Shown here: in pieces, positions 7,529 to 16,528 of the stretch
Layout: each line of letters begins with the position of its first letter
How positions within the stretch are numbered: the stretch's first letter is position 1
DNA from: JANMDR01 sp043760555
Lineage (GTDB): Bacteria; Pseudomonadota; Gammaproteobacteria; Burkholderiales; Usitatibacteraceae
Direction of reading: 5' to 3'
Assembly (NCBI GenBank): GCA_043760555.1
Contig: JAYUOW010000284.1
Location: 1-26,706 of the forward strand
DNA: 26,706 bases
Notes under the pieces: generated by a model
Databases searched by the model: none
Seen by the model: the letters and a program-made list of their open reading frames with translations, nothing else
Told to the model about the DNA's origin: nothing
Made by a program: the position numbers and the translations under genes

Positions 7529-8100
7529 TGAACCTAGGCATTCGCTCACTTCGTTTGTCATTGCTCGCGCTAGCGGTTGTAGGGCTTGGTTTTAGCGCCT
7601 ACATCGTTAAAACTGGTCTTGCGCACAAAGCCGACGCACAGCGCACGGTCGCCGCAGCGCGGGATCGTGCTCGCGACACTGCGCAATCTTTGGTGTACGC
7701 GCAGCAACGTGACAAGTGGGTGTCGAGTGCCGCGCAATTGGTAGCCGAAAGCAAGCAAAGCGGCATCACACCAGAGCAATGGGTGGAACGCAAGGTTAAC
7801 TACCGCGGTGTGGCCGCCACCCGCAACGAAGCCGATCGCTTGGTGCGCGACACCGCAGCAAGTCTCGGTAGATTATTCGTAACCGAAGGCTTTGAGTTGT
7901 CAGTGTTGGGTAGTGGCGAAGGTTTGTTTGATACGCCCAGCACCGATGACCGGGGTTTGGTATTAACGCTTGCGGGTTCTTACTTTGCGTGGGATATGTC
8001 CCGCGCGCCGTTGCAGCAACCTAGCTTGCAAGCTGTACAAAATTCGCCTGCGCCAACCACGCTTGCTACCACCGCTACCAGTGGCACATTAAAAAAATAG
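7528..8100 (+). CDS. Inner-membrane pilus assembly protein, PilO/MshJ-like
   Basis: This 190-aa protein has one N-terminal transmembrane helix (about 8-27), then a charged, coiled-coil-prone periplasmic region (about 30-75), a small domain and a Thr/Ala-rich tail. That plan fits the PilO/GspM/MshJ alignment-complex subunits, and the MSHA-like neighbourhood supports it, but sequence resemblance alone is weak. It is coupled to the preceding prepilin by a TAATG junction. It should pair with the PilM-PilN-like protein encoded next to form the inner-membrane platform. Confidence 0.6.
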   Translation: MNLGIRSLRLSLLALAVVGLGFSAYIVKTGLAHKADAQRTVAAARDRARDTAQSLVYAQQRDKWVSSAAQLVAESKQSGITPEQWVERKVNYRGVAATRNEADRLVRDTAASLGRLFVTEGFELSVLGSGEGLFDTPSTDDRGLVLTLAGSYFAWDMSRAPLQQPSLQAVQNSPAPTTLATTATSGTLKK

Positions 8101-8136
8101 ATCTTTGCACCCATACTCACTCTTTGGCGACCTCAA

Positions 8137-9585
8137 ATGACTGCAATCACCAAACCACTAGCAATTTTGCATCTGGGCGACCGTTGGTTAGCGCAAGACG
8201 CTAACGCCATTCAGGTTATTTCGGCGTTTCCAAAATGTTCGAATGCTATTTCGGTTATCGAAACCTTTGGCGATTCGCCCTCTGGTGTCATGCGTTTGCA
8301 GGGTAAAACTGCGCATGCAGAAGCCTTAGTCGAACGCAAAATTCGCGCTGAAGGTTTAGTGGATGGTGAATCTCGGGTGCTAATTCATCAACAGCGTACC
8401 GTTGCTGGTGCGATGGAAGTATTGTTTACCGCAGTGCCGTTGTCGATTTGGCAAACCGTGTCGGGATGGACTGCGCAACAACGCGATCATTGTGTGTTGT
8501 TGCCGTTAGCAGCATTGGCCTGTGCAGGCATTAAAGAGGGACAGGGTCGGGTAATTCGCTATGGTGCTAATTTAGTTTATTTTGCCAATACGCCCGATGG
8601 TTTTTTGTATGCGTCTGTAACTGCCTATAGCGATGCTGAAGAAGATGTAGAAATTGCGGTTCGTTCGCTGGCTGAACAAGCGGCTGGAAACGCCCGTGGA
8701 ACGGGCACCCGCGCCTTTAGCGGGTCGGCTGAGAAATCGAAAGCGGAAAGCGTTAAAGTATTTTGGTGCCCGCTTTATGCCGATGGCGAAGAAGATAAGC
8801 GCATGCAGCAATTGTTTGTGCAAATCGCTAAATGTGATCTTGAAGATTGCAGCCAAGGCGCGTTAAATCAAATTGATTTGGAAGGTAATCTAGTCAACGA
8901 GCAGCGCTTAAAAACGGCACTTCCGCATTTATTAAAGCGCGCGTCCTTAAGCACATCGGCCAATACTGGTAGTCAACGGGTTGCCGCTTTTGCCGAAGCG
9001 TGGGCACCACTGAGCACGGTGTTGGTTGGTGCGTGTGCTGTAGCATTGTTTGCCTATGGCGGCTTTAACCACACCATCGGCTCAAAAATGAATGACGATG
9101 CGCAAGCCCAAAATGCGAAGTCGGCTAAAAGCGAAGAGCTCGTACGGCAGCTAGATGCTAAACAAGCGCCAGCAGATTACGAAGGTGTGCAAAAGTTTAT
9201 AAGCAGCCTACAGGCGGGCGTTTCCGGCTATAACCCCGCGGCCGTGCTCGCCGATATTCGTCAAGCGGCGGGGCGCGAAGTGAGAATTTTGCGCGTAAGG
9301 CTCGACATTCCGCAAAACAATGGGCAAAACAAACCATTAAGCATGGTGTTTGATGGCGCGTTGCGCCCGAGCGTGGATGGCGCGGCAATCACTTCATTTT
9401 TGTTAGCCTTGCGCGGTGCTGGCTATGTCGTGACCTCAATGGAACCTGCCGATGGCGGCCAGTCGGGCAACTTTACTTATCGCTTAACGCGTGCGCCTGC
9501 TGCCATTAAAGCGCAGTCGGTTGCACTGACAACGGGTGCCCCAGACAATCAACCTTTGAATGTCGCAACGAAAGCATCGCTATGA
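8137..9585 (+). CDS. PilM-PilN (GspL/MshI)-like inner-membrane assembly protein
   Basis: This 482-aa protein has a long cytoplasmic N-terminal part (about 1-285) resembling the degenerate actin-like fold of PilM/GspL. A single transmembrane helix follows (about 290-310, after W289), then a coiled coil rich in Ala, Gln and Lys (315-350) and a ferredoxin-like periplasmic domain of PilN/GspL type (about 365-455). This fusion layout is that of MshI and GspL, which link the assembly ATPase to periplasmic subunits. The family is assigned from architecture and gene order, not a diagnostic motif. The stop overlaps the following start by ATGA. Confidence 0.65.
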   Translation: MTAITKPLAILHLGDRWLAQDANAIQVISAFPKCSNAISVIETFGDSPSGVMRLQGKTAHAEALVERKIRAEGLVDGESRVLIHQQRTVAGAMEVLFTAVPLSIWQTVSGWTAQQRDHCVLLPLAALACAGIKEGQGRVIRYGANLVYFANTPDGFLYASVTAYSDAEEDVEIAVRSLAEQAAGNARGTGTRAFSGSAEKSKAESVKVFWCPLYADGEEDKRMQQLFVQIAKCDLEDCSQGALNQIDLEGNLVNEQRLKTALPHLLKRASLSTSANTGSQRVAAFAEAWAPLSTVLVGACAVALFAYGGFNHTIGSKMNDDAQAQNAKSAKSEELVRQLDAKQAPADYEGVQKFISSLQAGVSGYNPAAVLADIRQAAGREVRILRVRLDIPQNNGQNKPLSMVFDGALRPSVDGAAITSFLLALRGAGYVVTSMEPADGGQSGNFTYRLTRAPAAIKAQSVALTTGAPDNQPLNVATKASL

Positions 9586-10118
9586 AATACATCGCCATTA
9601 GCTTACATCTGCTTGCCTTGGCCGTCCTTATTTGGATTGTGGCGTGGTTTTTGCGCCCAGCACCGGCAAAAATTCCGCCGGTCCAATCGGGTCGTGCCGC
9701 CCAAATTATTACACCCGAAGTATTAAAGCTCGACGCTGAAAAAGCCGACGCAGCACTCAGTGCTTTGGGCGTACTCAAAGACCGTGTTGCAGGCTCTGCA
9801 AGCACAGTGGCGTATCAGCCAAAAGCCGCACCGTTATTGGGTTTGCCGATTGTGCGTGATCTTTCTGCAGCTGCATTGCGGATATTACCAAAGCGTAATT
9901 TAACGATGGTATTGCAAAGCCGCTTGGAACCACGCGCCATGATTGACGGCTTGCTGGTAAAGCCGGGTGATGAACTACCGTTTAACGGACGTGTTGCCGA
10001 AATTAATACTGATCGCGTGATCGTCATTGAAAAATACGGCAAGCAAACATTAGCGATGGCCGTTGGTCAAGCGCGCTTAGGCCCTTTAGCCGTCTCAGCT
10101 GTCGCAAAACCTAAATAA
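9582..10118 (+). CDS. PilP/GspC (MshK)-like periplasmic connector protein
   Basis: This 178-aa protein has an N-terminal membrane helix (about 5-24), a Pro/Ala linker, and a C-terminal beta domain with the PilP/GspC homology-region pattern (about 110-165, 'RAMIDGLLVKPGDELPFNG...VIVIEKYGKQTLAM'). This domain normally docks on the N-domains of the outer-membrane secretin and connects it to the inner-membrane platform. The gene starts within the stop of the preceding one and lies in the same relative order as mshK in MSHA loci. Confidence 0.65.
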   Translation: MKYIAISLHLLALAVLIWIVAWFLRPAPAKIPPVQSGRAAQIITPEVLKLDAEKADAALSALGVLKDRVAGSASTVAYQPKAAPLLGLPIVRDLSAAALRILPKRNLTMVLQSRLEPRAMIDGLLVKPGDELPFNGRVAEINTDRVIVIEKYGKQTLAMAVGQARLGPLAVSAVAKPK

Positions 10119-10140
10119 TAAAACACACAATTTACCAGCC

Positions 10141-10752
10141 ATGAACCGTAAACAATTCATCATTATTTCAGCACTCGGTGGCGCAATTTTTATTGCCCTC
10201 TGCGTACTCATTTGGAAGCTGTCAGTTCCAGTGCAAAGTGCCGCTGATAATGCGGTAACACCGAATGCGCAAGCGCCTTCCGTTGCACCGCGTGCGCCTA
10301 TCGCCGCTAGCGTAGGCGTGGGTGCCACACCACCCACTGCCGCGCCGCGCGAACTTGCGCCGTGGGAAAAAACCAATTTACCCGGCGGCGCACCACGGCT
10401 TTCTACACTTGGTCCGGCGGACGCCAACAAAGCGAAATCATACGAAATTTTGCAGGCTAAATTAGCAGCCATGACCGCCGGGGGTAAAACACCAAACATG
10501 AAAGAGCTAGATGCAATACTCGCCGATTTGCAAAAAGTAAACGGCAGCACCGATGTAGGTGGCGTTAACCTTAGTGCCTTGCGTAATAACCTAGCTCGGG
10601 CCGACGAAATTCAGCGCTTGGGTAAAGAAATGCAAGCGCTCTCGCAAGTACCCGGCAAGCAAGATCTACCAAAAATTCAAAGCATCATGGCTGAGATTCA
10701 AAAGCAGCAAGCTGGCATGGTCACCGATATTCGCTCGAGCCCAGCCAAGTGA
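10141..10752 (+). CDS. Unknown single-pass membrane protein of the pilus operon
   Basis: This 203-aa protein has a short cytoplasmic N-terminus, one transmembrane helix (about 7-27), a Pro/Ala-rich linker (30-80), and a helical C-terminal half rich in Lys, Gln and Leu that could form a coiled coil. I do not recognise the family. Its stop overlaps the GTG start of the next prepilin (GTGA, 10749-10752), so it belongs to the operon and is likely an accessory inner-membrane component. Confidence 0.6.
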   Translation: MNRKQFIIISALGGAIFIALCVLIWKLSVPVQSAADNAVTPNAQAPSVAPRAPIAASVGVGATPPTAAPRELAPWEKTNLPGGAPRLSTLGPADANKAKSYEILQAKLAAMTAGGKTPNMKELDAILADLQKVNGSTDVGGVNLSALRNNLARADEIQRLGKEMQALSQVPGKQDLPKIQSIMAEIQKQQAGMVTDIRSSPAK

Positions 10753-11552
10753 AAGCCATCGTTCCTCATGCGCCCGTAACGCCCAGCCAGCGCGGCTTTA
10801 CCTTGATTGAGTTAGCGTTGGTGCTGCTTATTTTGGGTGTTACGTCGTGGGCCATTGCTGGTTCTTATGGCAATTCAGCCATTGTTGGCGAGCGCGACTT
10901 AGCGCGTGCGCATGGCCAAACCTTGCTCAATACCTTACGCGCTTTTGCGCTCAACAATAGCCGCTTGCCATGCCCTGATACCACCGCCATCGGCTCGGCC
11001 AATAGCGGTTGGGAAACCGTCAGTGCGGCTGGTACGTGCGTCGGCACTACCCAATCTGGCATGTTTCCGTATCGCAGTTTAGGTCTTGATTTGCCGGACG
11101 TTAAATTACGTGCGGCCTATGGTGTTTACCGCAACAACGCCGTGCGTGCCGACTTAACCCTGCAAGCTGAACGCACCGACATACCAGCGGTGGCGTCCTC
11201 AGTGCTTGATGCACGCGACTTTATTGCCGCACTTAATTTTGCTGCCACGGCTTCAACCCCTGCCAACACCGCGCAGCTTTATTTAACGGGTGACAACTTA
11301 ACGCTGGGCACCGTTAATTGCGCTGCAACGGTGGTGAGTAATCAAGCTTTTGTGTTGGTGATGCCATTGCGTGATCGCAACGGTTCAGGCGGCACCGGTA
11401 GTGAATTTGATGGTATTCACAACGCTTTCTCTACAGGCGCGAGTGTGTGCGCAAGTGCGCCTAGCACCCCGTTTAGTTTGAATATGGATGATGTTGTAGT
11501 CGCTGAAAGTTTCGCTGGCTTAGCTGGTTGGTTGGCGCCACGCGTACCGTAA
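10749..11552 (+). CDS. Minor prepilin, short-form member of the RLPCP family
   Basis: This 267-aa prepilin starts at GTG 10749, coupled to the preceding gene. Its leader ends QRG|FTLIELAL, with Glu at +5. The mature part has RLPCPD at 72-77 with a second Cys some 20 residues later (AGTCVG), a 'FPYRSLGLDLP' segment, a 'VYRNNA' segment, an 'EFDGIHNAF' segment, and MDD at 246-248 shortly before the C-terminus. The same ordered motifs occur in the three prepilins at 20774-25061. This protein ends about 20 residues after MDD, where those continue for over 150 residues. It is likely a minor or tip-complex pilin. Confidence 0.83.
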   Translation: MKAIVPHAPVTPSQRGFTLIELALVLLILGVTSWAIAGSYGNSAIVGERDLARAHGQTLLNTLRAFALNNSRLPCPDTTAIGSANSGWETVSAAGTCVGTTQSGMFPYRSLGLDLPDVKLRAAYGVYRNNAVRADLTLQAERTDIPAVASSVLDARDFIAALNFAATASTPANTAQLYLTGDNLTLGTVNCAATVVSNQAFVLVMPLRDRNGSGGTGSEFDGIHNAFSTGASVCASAPSTPFSLNMDDVVVAESFAGLAGWLAPRVP

Positions 11553-11644
11553 TGTTGCCCCGCTGCACGGCTGTTCTCATCGCTGATAACCGTTGATGCG
11601 CCCCTTAATTCTAAATGTTTAGATTCTTCAATAAAGAGAAAATC

Positions 11645-13366
11645 ATGAAAGCATTCCTAACGTCGCGCTCTCCCGTACCACTCACGATTACCGCACTCGC
11701 CTTGGCCGTCGCCACACTCAGTGGTTGTGCCACCGAAACCACAGAATCTCGCCGTAGCATGGGTGCATTGCCAACGGCTGAATATGAGTCGGTTAAAAAA
11801 ATGCGCGACGAGATTGTGCTGGAATCTAAAAAAATGTCCGAATCGCGCGATGCCTTGCGCCAAGAGATTCAAACTACCCGCCCACAACCCACACTCGCCG
11901 TCGTGCCGCCCGTTGTAGATGTGTTGGAGCAAGAGCTCATTAGCGTCAGCATGATGAACGCTTCCATCAGCGATTTGCTTATTGCGTTTGCCGATCAGGC
12001 ATCGCTCAACTTAATTGTTGATCCAAACGTGATTGCCATGACCAAGCGGGCGGACATGTATTTGAAAAAAGTCAGCCCACGCGAATTTGTAAACGAAGTC
12101 GTGCGCGCGTTTGACGTTGTCGGCGAAATTCGTGGAAATACCTTGCGCGTTAATTTGCTGGAAGAACGCATTTTTGCGCTCGACATGCTCAATAGCTCCA
12201 TGACCATGGATGTATCATCTGGCGGCAACGTGTTTGGTGCAAATTCAGGCGGTGGTGGTAGCTCCAACGCGTTGCGCGGTAATGTATTGTTGTCGGGTAA
12301 TAATGGTGCAAAGGTAGACCCATACGAGCAAATTGAAAACAGCGTGAAGCGTATTTTGGGTGAGGGCGAAGGCACGAAGAAAGCCACCACCACTGGTGCC
12401 GCAGCTACATTGAATGCCGATGAATCCCCGCAAGAAAAAACCGCGTCTACGTTCACGCTTAACCGCAACAGCGGCGCGTTGTACGTAAAAGCACGGCCTT
12501 CGCAGTTGCGTTCGATTGAGAAAATTCTCGAGCGCTCGCAAAAAATTCTCCGTCGCCAAGTGCAAATTGAAGCACAGCTTATTGACGTGCAATTAAACGA
12601 TGGCTATGAGTTTGGTGTGGATTGGAATTTGTTGCGTCAGCACGCTGCCGCAGGCTTTGGCGCAGTGCCGGGCACCTTGGCTACCGTCACCAGTAATTTA
12701 GGTCAGCGTGGTATTGCTGATTTAGCCCAGCGCAGCTTAACCTTGCCTGCGCAATTGCTAGGTTCAGCCGCCGGCCCATCGGCTGGCATTGCATACCAAG
12801 AAAATTCGTTTAGCACCGTGTTGACGGCGTTGCGCTCATTCGGCGCAGTTAAAATTTTGTCGAACCCCAGCGTGCAAGTACGCAACGGTACGCCAGCGCT
12901 CCTTACCGTGGGCACCAGCTCACGCTATGTAGCGAAGTCTAGCGTCACCTTGAACACACCAGGCGGCGGCGCTTCGACAACATCGTCTGACGTGCAAACG
13001 GATTCCGTATTCTCGGGCGTGATGGTTGGTGTGATTCCGTTTGTGCGTGAAGACGGAAAAATTGAGCTCATGGTGCATCCAATGCAAACCGAAGTAGAAG
13101 CAAAAAGCTTAGCGCTGATTGATGTGGGCGCGGGTAATCGCCTGACACTGCCAGTCGTTAATTACAAAGGCATGACCACTACATTGAACGTAGGCGATGG
13201 CGATACGGTCATGATCGGTGGCTTGATTGATCGCCGTGTTGGCAGTGATGATCGTGGCGCGCCGGTGGCGTCTGACATTCCAATTTTAGGTAAATTGTTT
13301 AGCAATCAACGTAGCAACCACACCAGCCGCGAGCTCGTGATGGTGTTGCGTGTGAAAGTGCTTTAA
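11645..13366 (+). CDS. Outer-membrane secretin lipoprotein, MshL/PilN type
   Basis: The protein is 573 aa from ATG 11645, which puts a lipoprotein signal at the N-terminus with lipobox LSGC (Cys28). ATG 11615, 30 bp upstream, would add ten residues before that signal and is less likely. An N-terminal coiled region (about 40-85) leads to an STN/N0-like domain ('MNASISDLLIAFADQASLNLIV'-like segment), a Gly/Ser-rich insertion (about 185-215), and a C-terminal secretin domain ending in 'VMIGGLIDRR...IPILGKLFSNQ...ELVMVLRVKVL'. These are hallmarks of the secretin superfamily, and the order fits MshL. It forms the outer-membrane channel for the filament. Confidence 0.87.
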   Translation: MKAFLTSRSPVPLTITALALAVATLSGCATETTESRRSMGALPTAEYESVKKMRDEIVLESKKMSESRDALRQEIQTTRPQPTLAVVPPVVDVLEQELISVSMMNASISDLLIAFADQASLNLIVDPNVIAMTKRADMYLKKVSPREFVNEVVRAFDVVGEIRGNTLRVNLLEERIFALDMLNSSMTMDVSSGGNVFGANSGGGGSSNALRGNVLLSGNNGAKVDPYEQIENSVKRILGEGEGTKKATTTGAAATLNADESPQEKTASTFTLNRNSGALYVKARPSQLRSIEKILERSQKILRRQVQIEAQLIDVQLNDGYEFGVDWNLLRQHAAAGFGAVPGTLATVTSNLGQRGIADLAQRSLTLPAQLLGSAAGPSAGIAYQENSFSTVLTALRSFGAVKILSNPSVQVRNGTPALLTVGTSSRYVAKSSVTLNTPGGGASTTSSDVQTDSVFSGVMVGVIPFVREDGKIELMVHPMQTEVEAKSLALIDVGAGNRLTLPVVNYKGMTTTLNVGDGDTVMIGGLIDRRVGSDDRGAPVASDIPILGKLFSNQRSNHTSRELVMVLRVKVL

Positions 13367-13393
13367 AAGGTGCTTTAAAAGGTGCTTTGAAAA
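13358..13393 (+). repeat. Three tandem 12-bp repeats at the secretin stop codon
   Basis: The unit GTGCTTTAAAAG occurs twice exactly and once with changes (GTGCTTTGAAAA). Each copy contains an in-frame Val-Leu-stop, so gain or loss of units does not change the secretin C-terminus. It is probably a slippage product. Confidence 0.7.
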
Positions 13394-13433
13394 TTGCCGT
13401 AATTGCTGACCTACAAAAAATGAGCGCGAAGTT

Positions 13434-14795
13434 ATGAGCCTGATGCACGATGCCCTAAAAGAAATGGACAAGCCGAGACCTGATTCTGGCGGGGCGGGCG
13501 CGGCTGCAGCAAGTAATGCAGCGTCGCCGCCAAGATCACGTCAAGACGACACCGTGCCACCCAAAGGCATGACAGCGCTCGATTGGCAAGCGGCCAAGTT
13601 TAGCGCTGATGCACGCGCCGCTGCTGATGCCGACGCGTACGAAGCCAACTACGAAAACGTCCGTTCGGCCAACCGATCTGAAGGTGGTGCGTCGGCGTTT
13701 AACATCACGCTTATCGCATGGGTTTTGGGTGCGGTTTTGTGCGCGATTCTTGCGGCACTCTGGTGGGTGCAGTCACGTCAAACTCAGCAAGTAGTGCCAG
13801 CAACTGAAGGCATCGCTGCTCTCTCCCCCGCTCCAAAAACAGTACCTGTGGTGCAAGCGGTGGTAGAACCCTTGCCGACGCCACCCACGCCAGTAGTGTC
13901 TACGCCATCTGCAGCAAATGAAGTGTTGGTGGCTGCACCGATTGCACTAGCTGCACCAATCGCATCAGCGACCACTCCCGCTGCAGCACCGATGCTCGTC
14001 ACGAATGCCGCCCCAGCGCCAGCGCCCAAAGCCGTTTCAGTTAATGCGCCCGTAGTACCCGTGTTCGCCCCGCCACCCGCAATCGCGAAGGCGCCTGCAG
14101 TGGCTGCAGTCGCCACATCTGTGCCTCCAATAACGCGTGCCCAAGACGCCCCGCCCCGCCCGCGCACGGCGATACTTTCAACTACCACCTTGCCCCCACC
14201 ACCAGCGGTTGAGCCTGCCGCCACGCCAAACGCCAGCATTGAAAGTAAATTAGCGAATGCCGCATTGGTAGCGCCGACAACGGCGGCACCTACTCCTGAA
14301 GCACCAAAACTGCCGCAACTAACACCTAAACAATTAGCCGCTAAAGCTGCCGCAACAGCCGCAGAAACGAAGCGCAAAGAAGCCGAAGCGCAGCAAACGG
14401 CGAATGCCCGTGCTGCTGCATCTAAAAACGCGTCTGCGCGTTTTGCCGCCATCGGTCGCGCGCTTGAATCAGGTAACCGCACCGCTGCACAAAATGAGCT
14501 AAATAGTTTAGAACAAGAGCTGCCTGCCTCAAGCTTAACGCTATTGCGCGCACGCGCATGGGTGGTTGGCACAGGTAGCGACATGACGGCCGCACGCGGC
14601 GCGTATGCCGCTATTTTGGCGCGCTTGCCTGATGATGAAAATGCGTTGCTAAATATGGCCGCATTAGAAGCCAAAGATGGAAAAATGGACGCGGCTCGCA
14701 CACTATTGGCGCAAGCGCTTAGCGCCAACCCTGAATCAGTGGCAGCCAAAGCCGCACAGCAGCGCATTGCTACACTCACAGCGCAACCAAGATGA
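13434..14795 (+). CDS. TPR pilus biogenesis protein, MshN-like
   Basis: This 453-aa protein begins MSLMHDALKEMD, the N-terminal signature of MshN and related GspB-like proteins. A transmembrane helix at about 89-113 is followed by a very long Ala/Pro/Val-rich linker (about 118-300), a charged Ala/Lys/Glu helix (about 305-340), and a TPR-like domain (about 345-450, 'ALLNMAALEAKDGKMDAARTLL'). Such proteins are anchored in the inner membrane with the TPR part in the periplasm. They partner with ExeA/MshM-type ATPases; such an ATPase is the next gene, coupled by ATGA. Confidence 0.78.
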   Translation: MSLMHDALKEMDKPRPDSGGAGAAAASNAASPPRSRQDDTVPPKGMTALDWQAAKFSADARAAADADAYEANYENVRSANRSEGGASAFNITLIAWVLGAVLCAILAALWWVQSRQTQQVVPATEGIAALSPAPKTVPVVQAVVEPLPTPPTPVVSTPSAANEVLVAAPIALAAPIASATTPAAAPMLVTNAAPAPAPKAVSVNAPVVPVFAPPPAIAKAPAVAAVATSVPPITRAQDAPPRPRTAILSTTTLPPPPAVEPAATPNASIESKLANAALVAPTTAAPTPEAPKLPQLTPKQLAAKAAATAAETKRKEAEAQQTANARAAASKNASARFAAIGRALESGNRTAAQNELNSLEQELPASSLTLLRARAWVVGTGSDMTAARGAYAAILARLPDDENALLNMAALEAKDGKMDAARTLLAQALSANPESVAAKAAQQRIATLTAQPR

Positions 14796-16528
14796 AACCC
14801 AACCTAGAAGTGGTGCCGAGCGTGGTCGAGCTTGCTGATGGCGGCGATGCAACTCATCCTGCGTCGGACGCACCTTCTAATGCTTTGAGCGCACCGGTGC
14901 TTCCCGAGCCAGTCTGGCAAGCGCACCACGCGCTTGGCATGTCGCGCAACCCGTTCCCGCCTACACCTGACGCGCAAGGTTATTTTTTTACTGAAAGTTT
15001 AAGTAGTGACTTTGCCGAAACCTTGCACTGCATTCGCAGTCGTAAAGGCTTTGTGCTCATCACCGGTGAAGTGGGTTTGGGCAAGAGCACCTTTGTGCGC
15101 AACTTGATGGATACCTTAAGCGCTGAAAACACGGCAGTGTCGCTGGTACTCAACACGTTCTTGCAAGGCGGCGCCCTGCTAGCCGCCGTGAACGATGATT
15201 TTGGCTTACATCAAGAAGCGGGCGCGGCGCCGGCCATCACCACGCAAGCAAACTTAGCTATTCAACTCACGCGTTTGAATGCTTTTTTGCTTGAATGTGC
15301 AGCAGTTAGAAAAAACTGTGTGCTTATTATTGATGACGCGCAAAACTTAAACCACCAAAGTTTAGAGCTAGTACGCTTGCTGTGTAACGTCGAAACTGGT
15401 CAAGAAAAATTACTGCAAATTGTGTTGGTCGGCCAGCCTGAGTTGCTCGACACCCTTAACGAACCATCACTGCGCCAGCTAAAAAGCCGCATCGTAAAAC
15501 ACGTGAAGTTGGTGGGCCTTACTGTGACGGATGTGGCGCGCTATATTGACTACAGAATGATTCAATCCGGCTTGGGTGCGGATGCTGGCGGCGCAGAATT
15601 TAAGCAAATTCATCTGCGCCCAGAGGCTGTAACGACCCTATTTTCGGCCACCTTGGGCAATCCGCGTCGCTTAAACTTGGTGATGGATCGCTGCTTGTAC
15701 GGCCTAGTCGCCACGCGTAGCCGCGTGGTCACGCCTGATCTCGTGCGCGCGGGCGTGGCTGAAACAACGGTCAGTGGTATTGCTGCATCCGGTGCTACGG
15801 CACCGTCAAGCAACGCAACAAGTTTGGGCGTATTGGTAACCGCGCTGAAGCAATATTTTGTGCCCCGCGCTTCGATATTCACGGCAATCGCAATTGCTGT
15901 GCCTGCATTCTTATTGGCGAGCTACTCAGTGTGGCGCGATCAAACCCCCGCCAACAAAGTCGCAGCACCGGCAATACCAGCGCAGCAAGCGGCTCCGCAG
16001 CCACCGCAAGCGCCGCCTCTGCTCTTGGCCACCAAACTTAGCGTGCCAGCAGTGGCGAGTGCTGTTGCTGAAGCTGTACCAGCTAAGGTAGATGTGCGTC
16101 TTGCAGACTGCGCCGCACGCCTAGCGCAAGGTACACCTGCAGCGCAGCCGTTTGTGGCCGAGGCTTTTTTGCAGCGCGTGAATTTGCAACCGATTGCGGG
16201 TGGCGCTGCGTCAACAACCATGCAGCACGCTAAATTATTGGAGCAACGCAACTTAGCCTGCGTGCTCACGCAAGGCGATGTGCCTTTGTTAGTTTGGAAT
16301 AAAACCGCCGCCAGCGAGCAAATACGCGGTGTGCAGCCCAATATGGCAATGCAAGACATGCAGCGCAATTTGCAGCAGCTGGGGCTGCTGCCCATTGGCC
16401 GCGTCGACGGCTGGTTTGGCCCCGTCACGCAAACGGCATTGAAGCAATTTCAAGCAAAATTTAATTTGCCGCTCAGCGGCGAACCTGATGCATTAACCAT
16501 TTTGTTGTTGGAGAATTTTCATGGCTAA
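14792..16528 (+). CDS. ExeA/GspA (MshM)-like AAA ATPase with a peptidoglycan-binding domain
   Basis: This 578-aa protein opens its ATPase region with 'MSRNPFPPTPDAQGYFF', typical of ExeA/MshM. Walker A is GEVGLGKST (92-100) and Walker B is VLIIDDAQ (177-184). A transmembrane helix at about 360-381 separates the cytoplasmic AAA domain from a periplasmic part that ends in a PG_binding_1 domain (about 516-578, 'NLQQLGLLPIGRVDGWFGP'). ExeA-type proteins remodel or bind peptidoglycan to allow secretin assembly. MshM proteins of ordinary MSHA loci usually lack this C-terminal part, so this one is closer to GspA. It overlaps the next gene by 8 bp. Confidence 0.85.
   Translation: MKPNLEVVPSVVELADGGDATHPASDAPSNALSAPVLPEPVWQAHHALGMSRNPFPPTPDAQGYFFTESLSSDFAETLHCIRSRKGFVLITGEVGLGKSTFVRNLMDTLSAENTAVSLVLNTFLQGGALLAAVNDDFGLHQEAGAAPAITTQANLAIQLTRLNAFLLECAAVRKNCVLIIDDAQNLNHQSLELVRLLCNVETGQEKLLQIVLVGQPELLDTLNEPSLRQLKSRIVKHVKLVGLTVTDVARYIDYRMIQSGLGADAGGAEFKQIHLRPEAVTTLFSATLGNPRRLNLVMDRCLYGLVATRSRVVTPDLVRAGVAETTVSGIAASGATAPSSNATSLGVLVTALKQYFVPRASIFTAIAIAVPAFLLASYSVWRDQTPANKVAAPAIPAQQAAPQPPQAPPLLLATKLSVPAVASAVAEAVPAKVDVRLADCAARLAQGTPAAQPFVAEAFLQRVNLQPIAGGAASTTMQHAKLLEQRNLACVLTQGDVPLLVWNKTAASEQIRGVQPNMAMQDMQRNLQQLGLLPIGRVDGWFGPVTQTALKQFQAKFNLPLSGEPDALTILLLENFHG

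Noticed and set aside
13784..14779. Long minus-strand open frame of 331 codons opposite the MshN-like gene.
   Set aside because: It is Ala/Gly/Ser-rich, mirrors the Ala/Pro-rich linker of the plus-strand gene, has no recognisable domain, and runs against the coupled operon.
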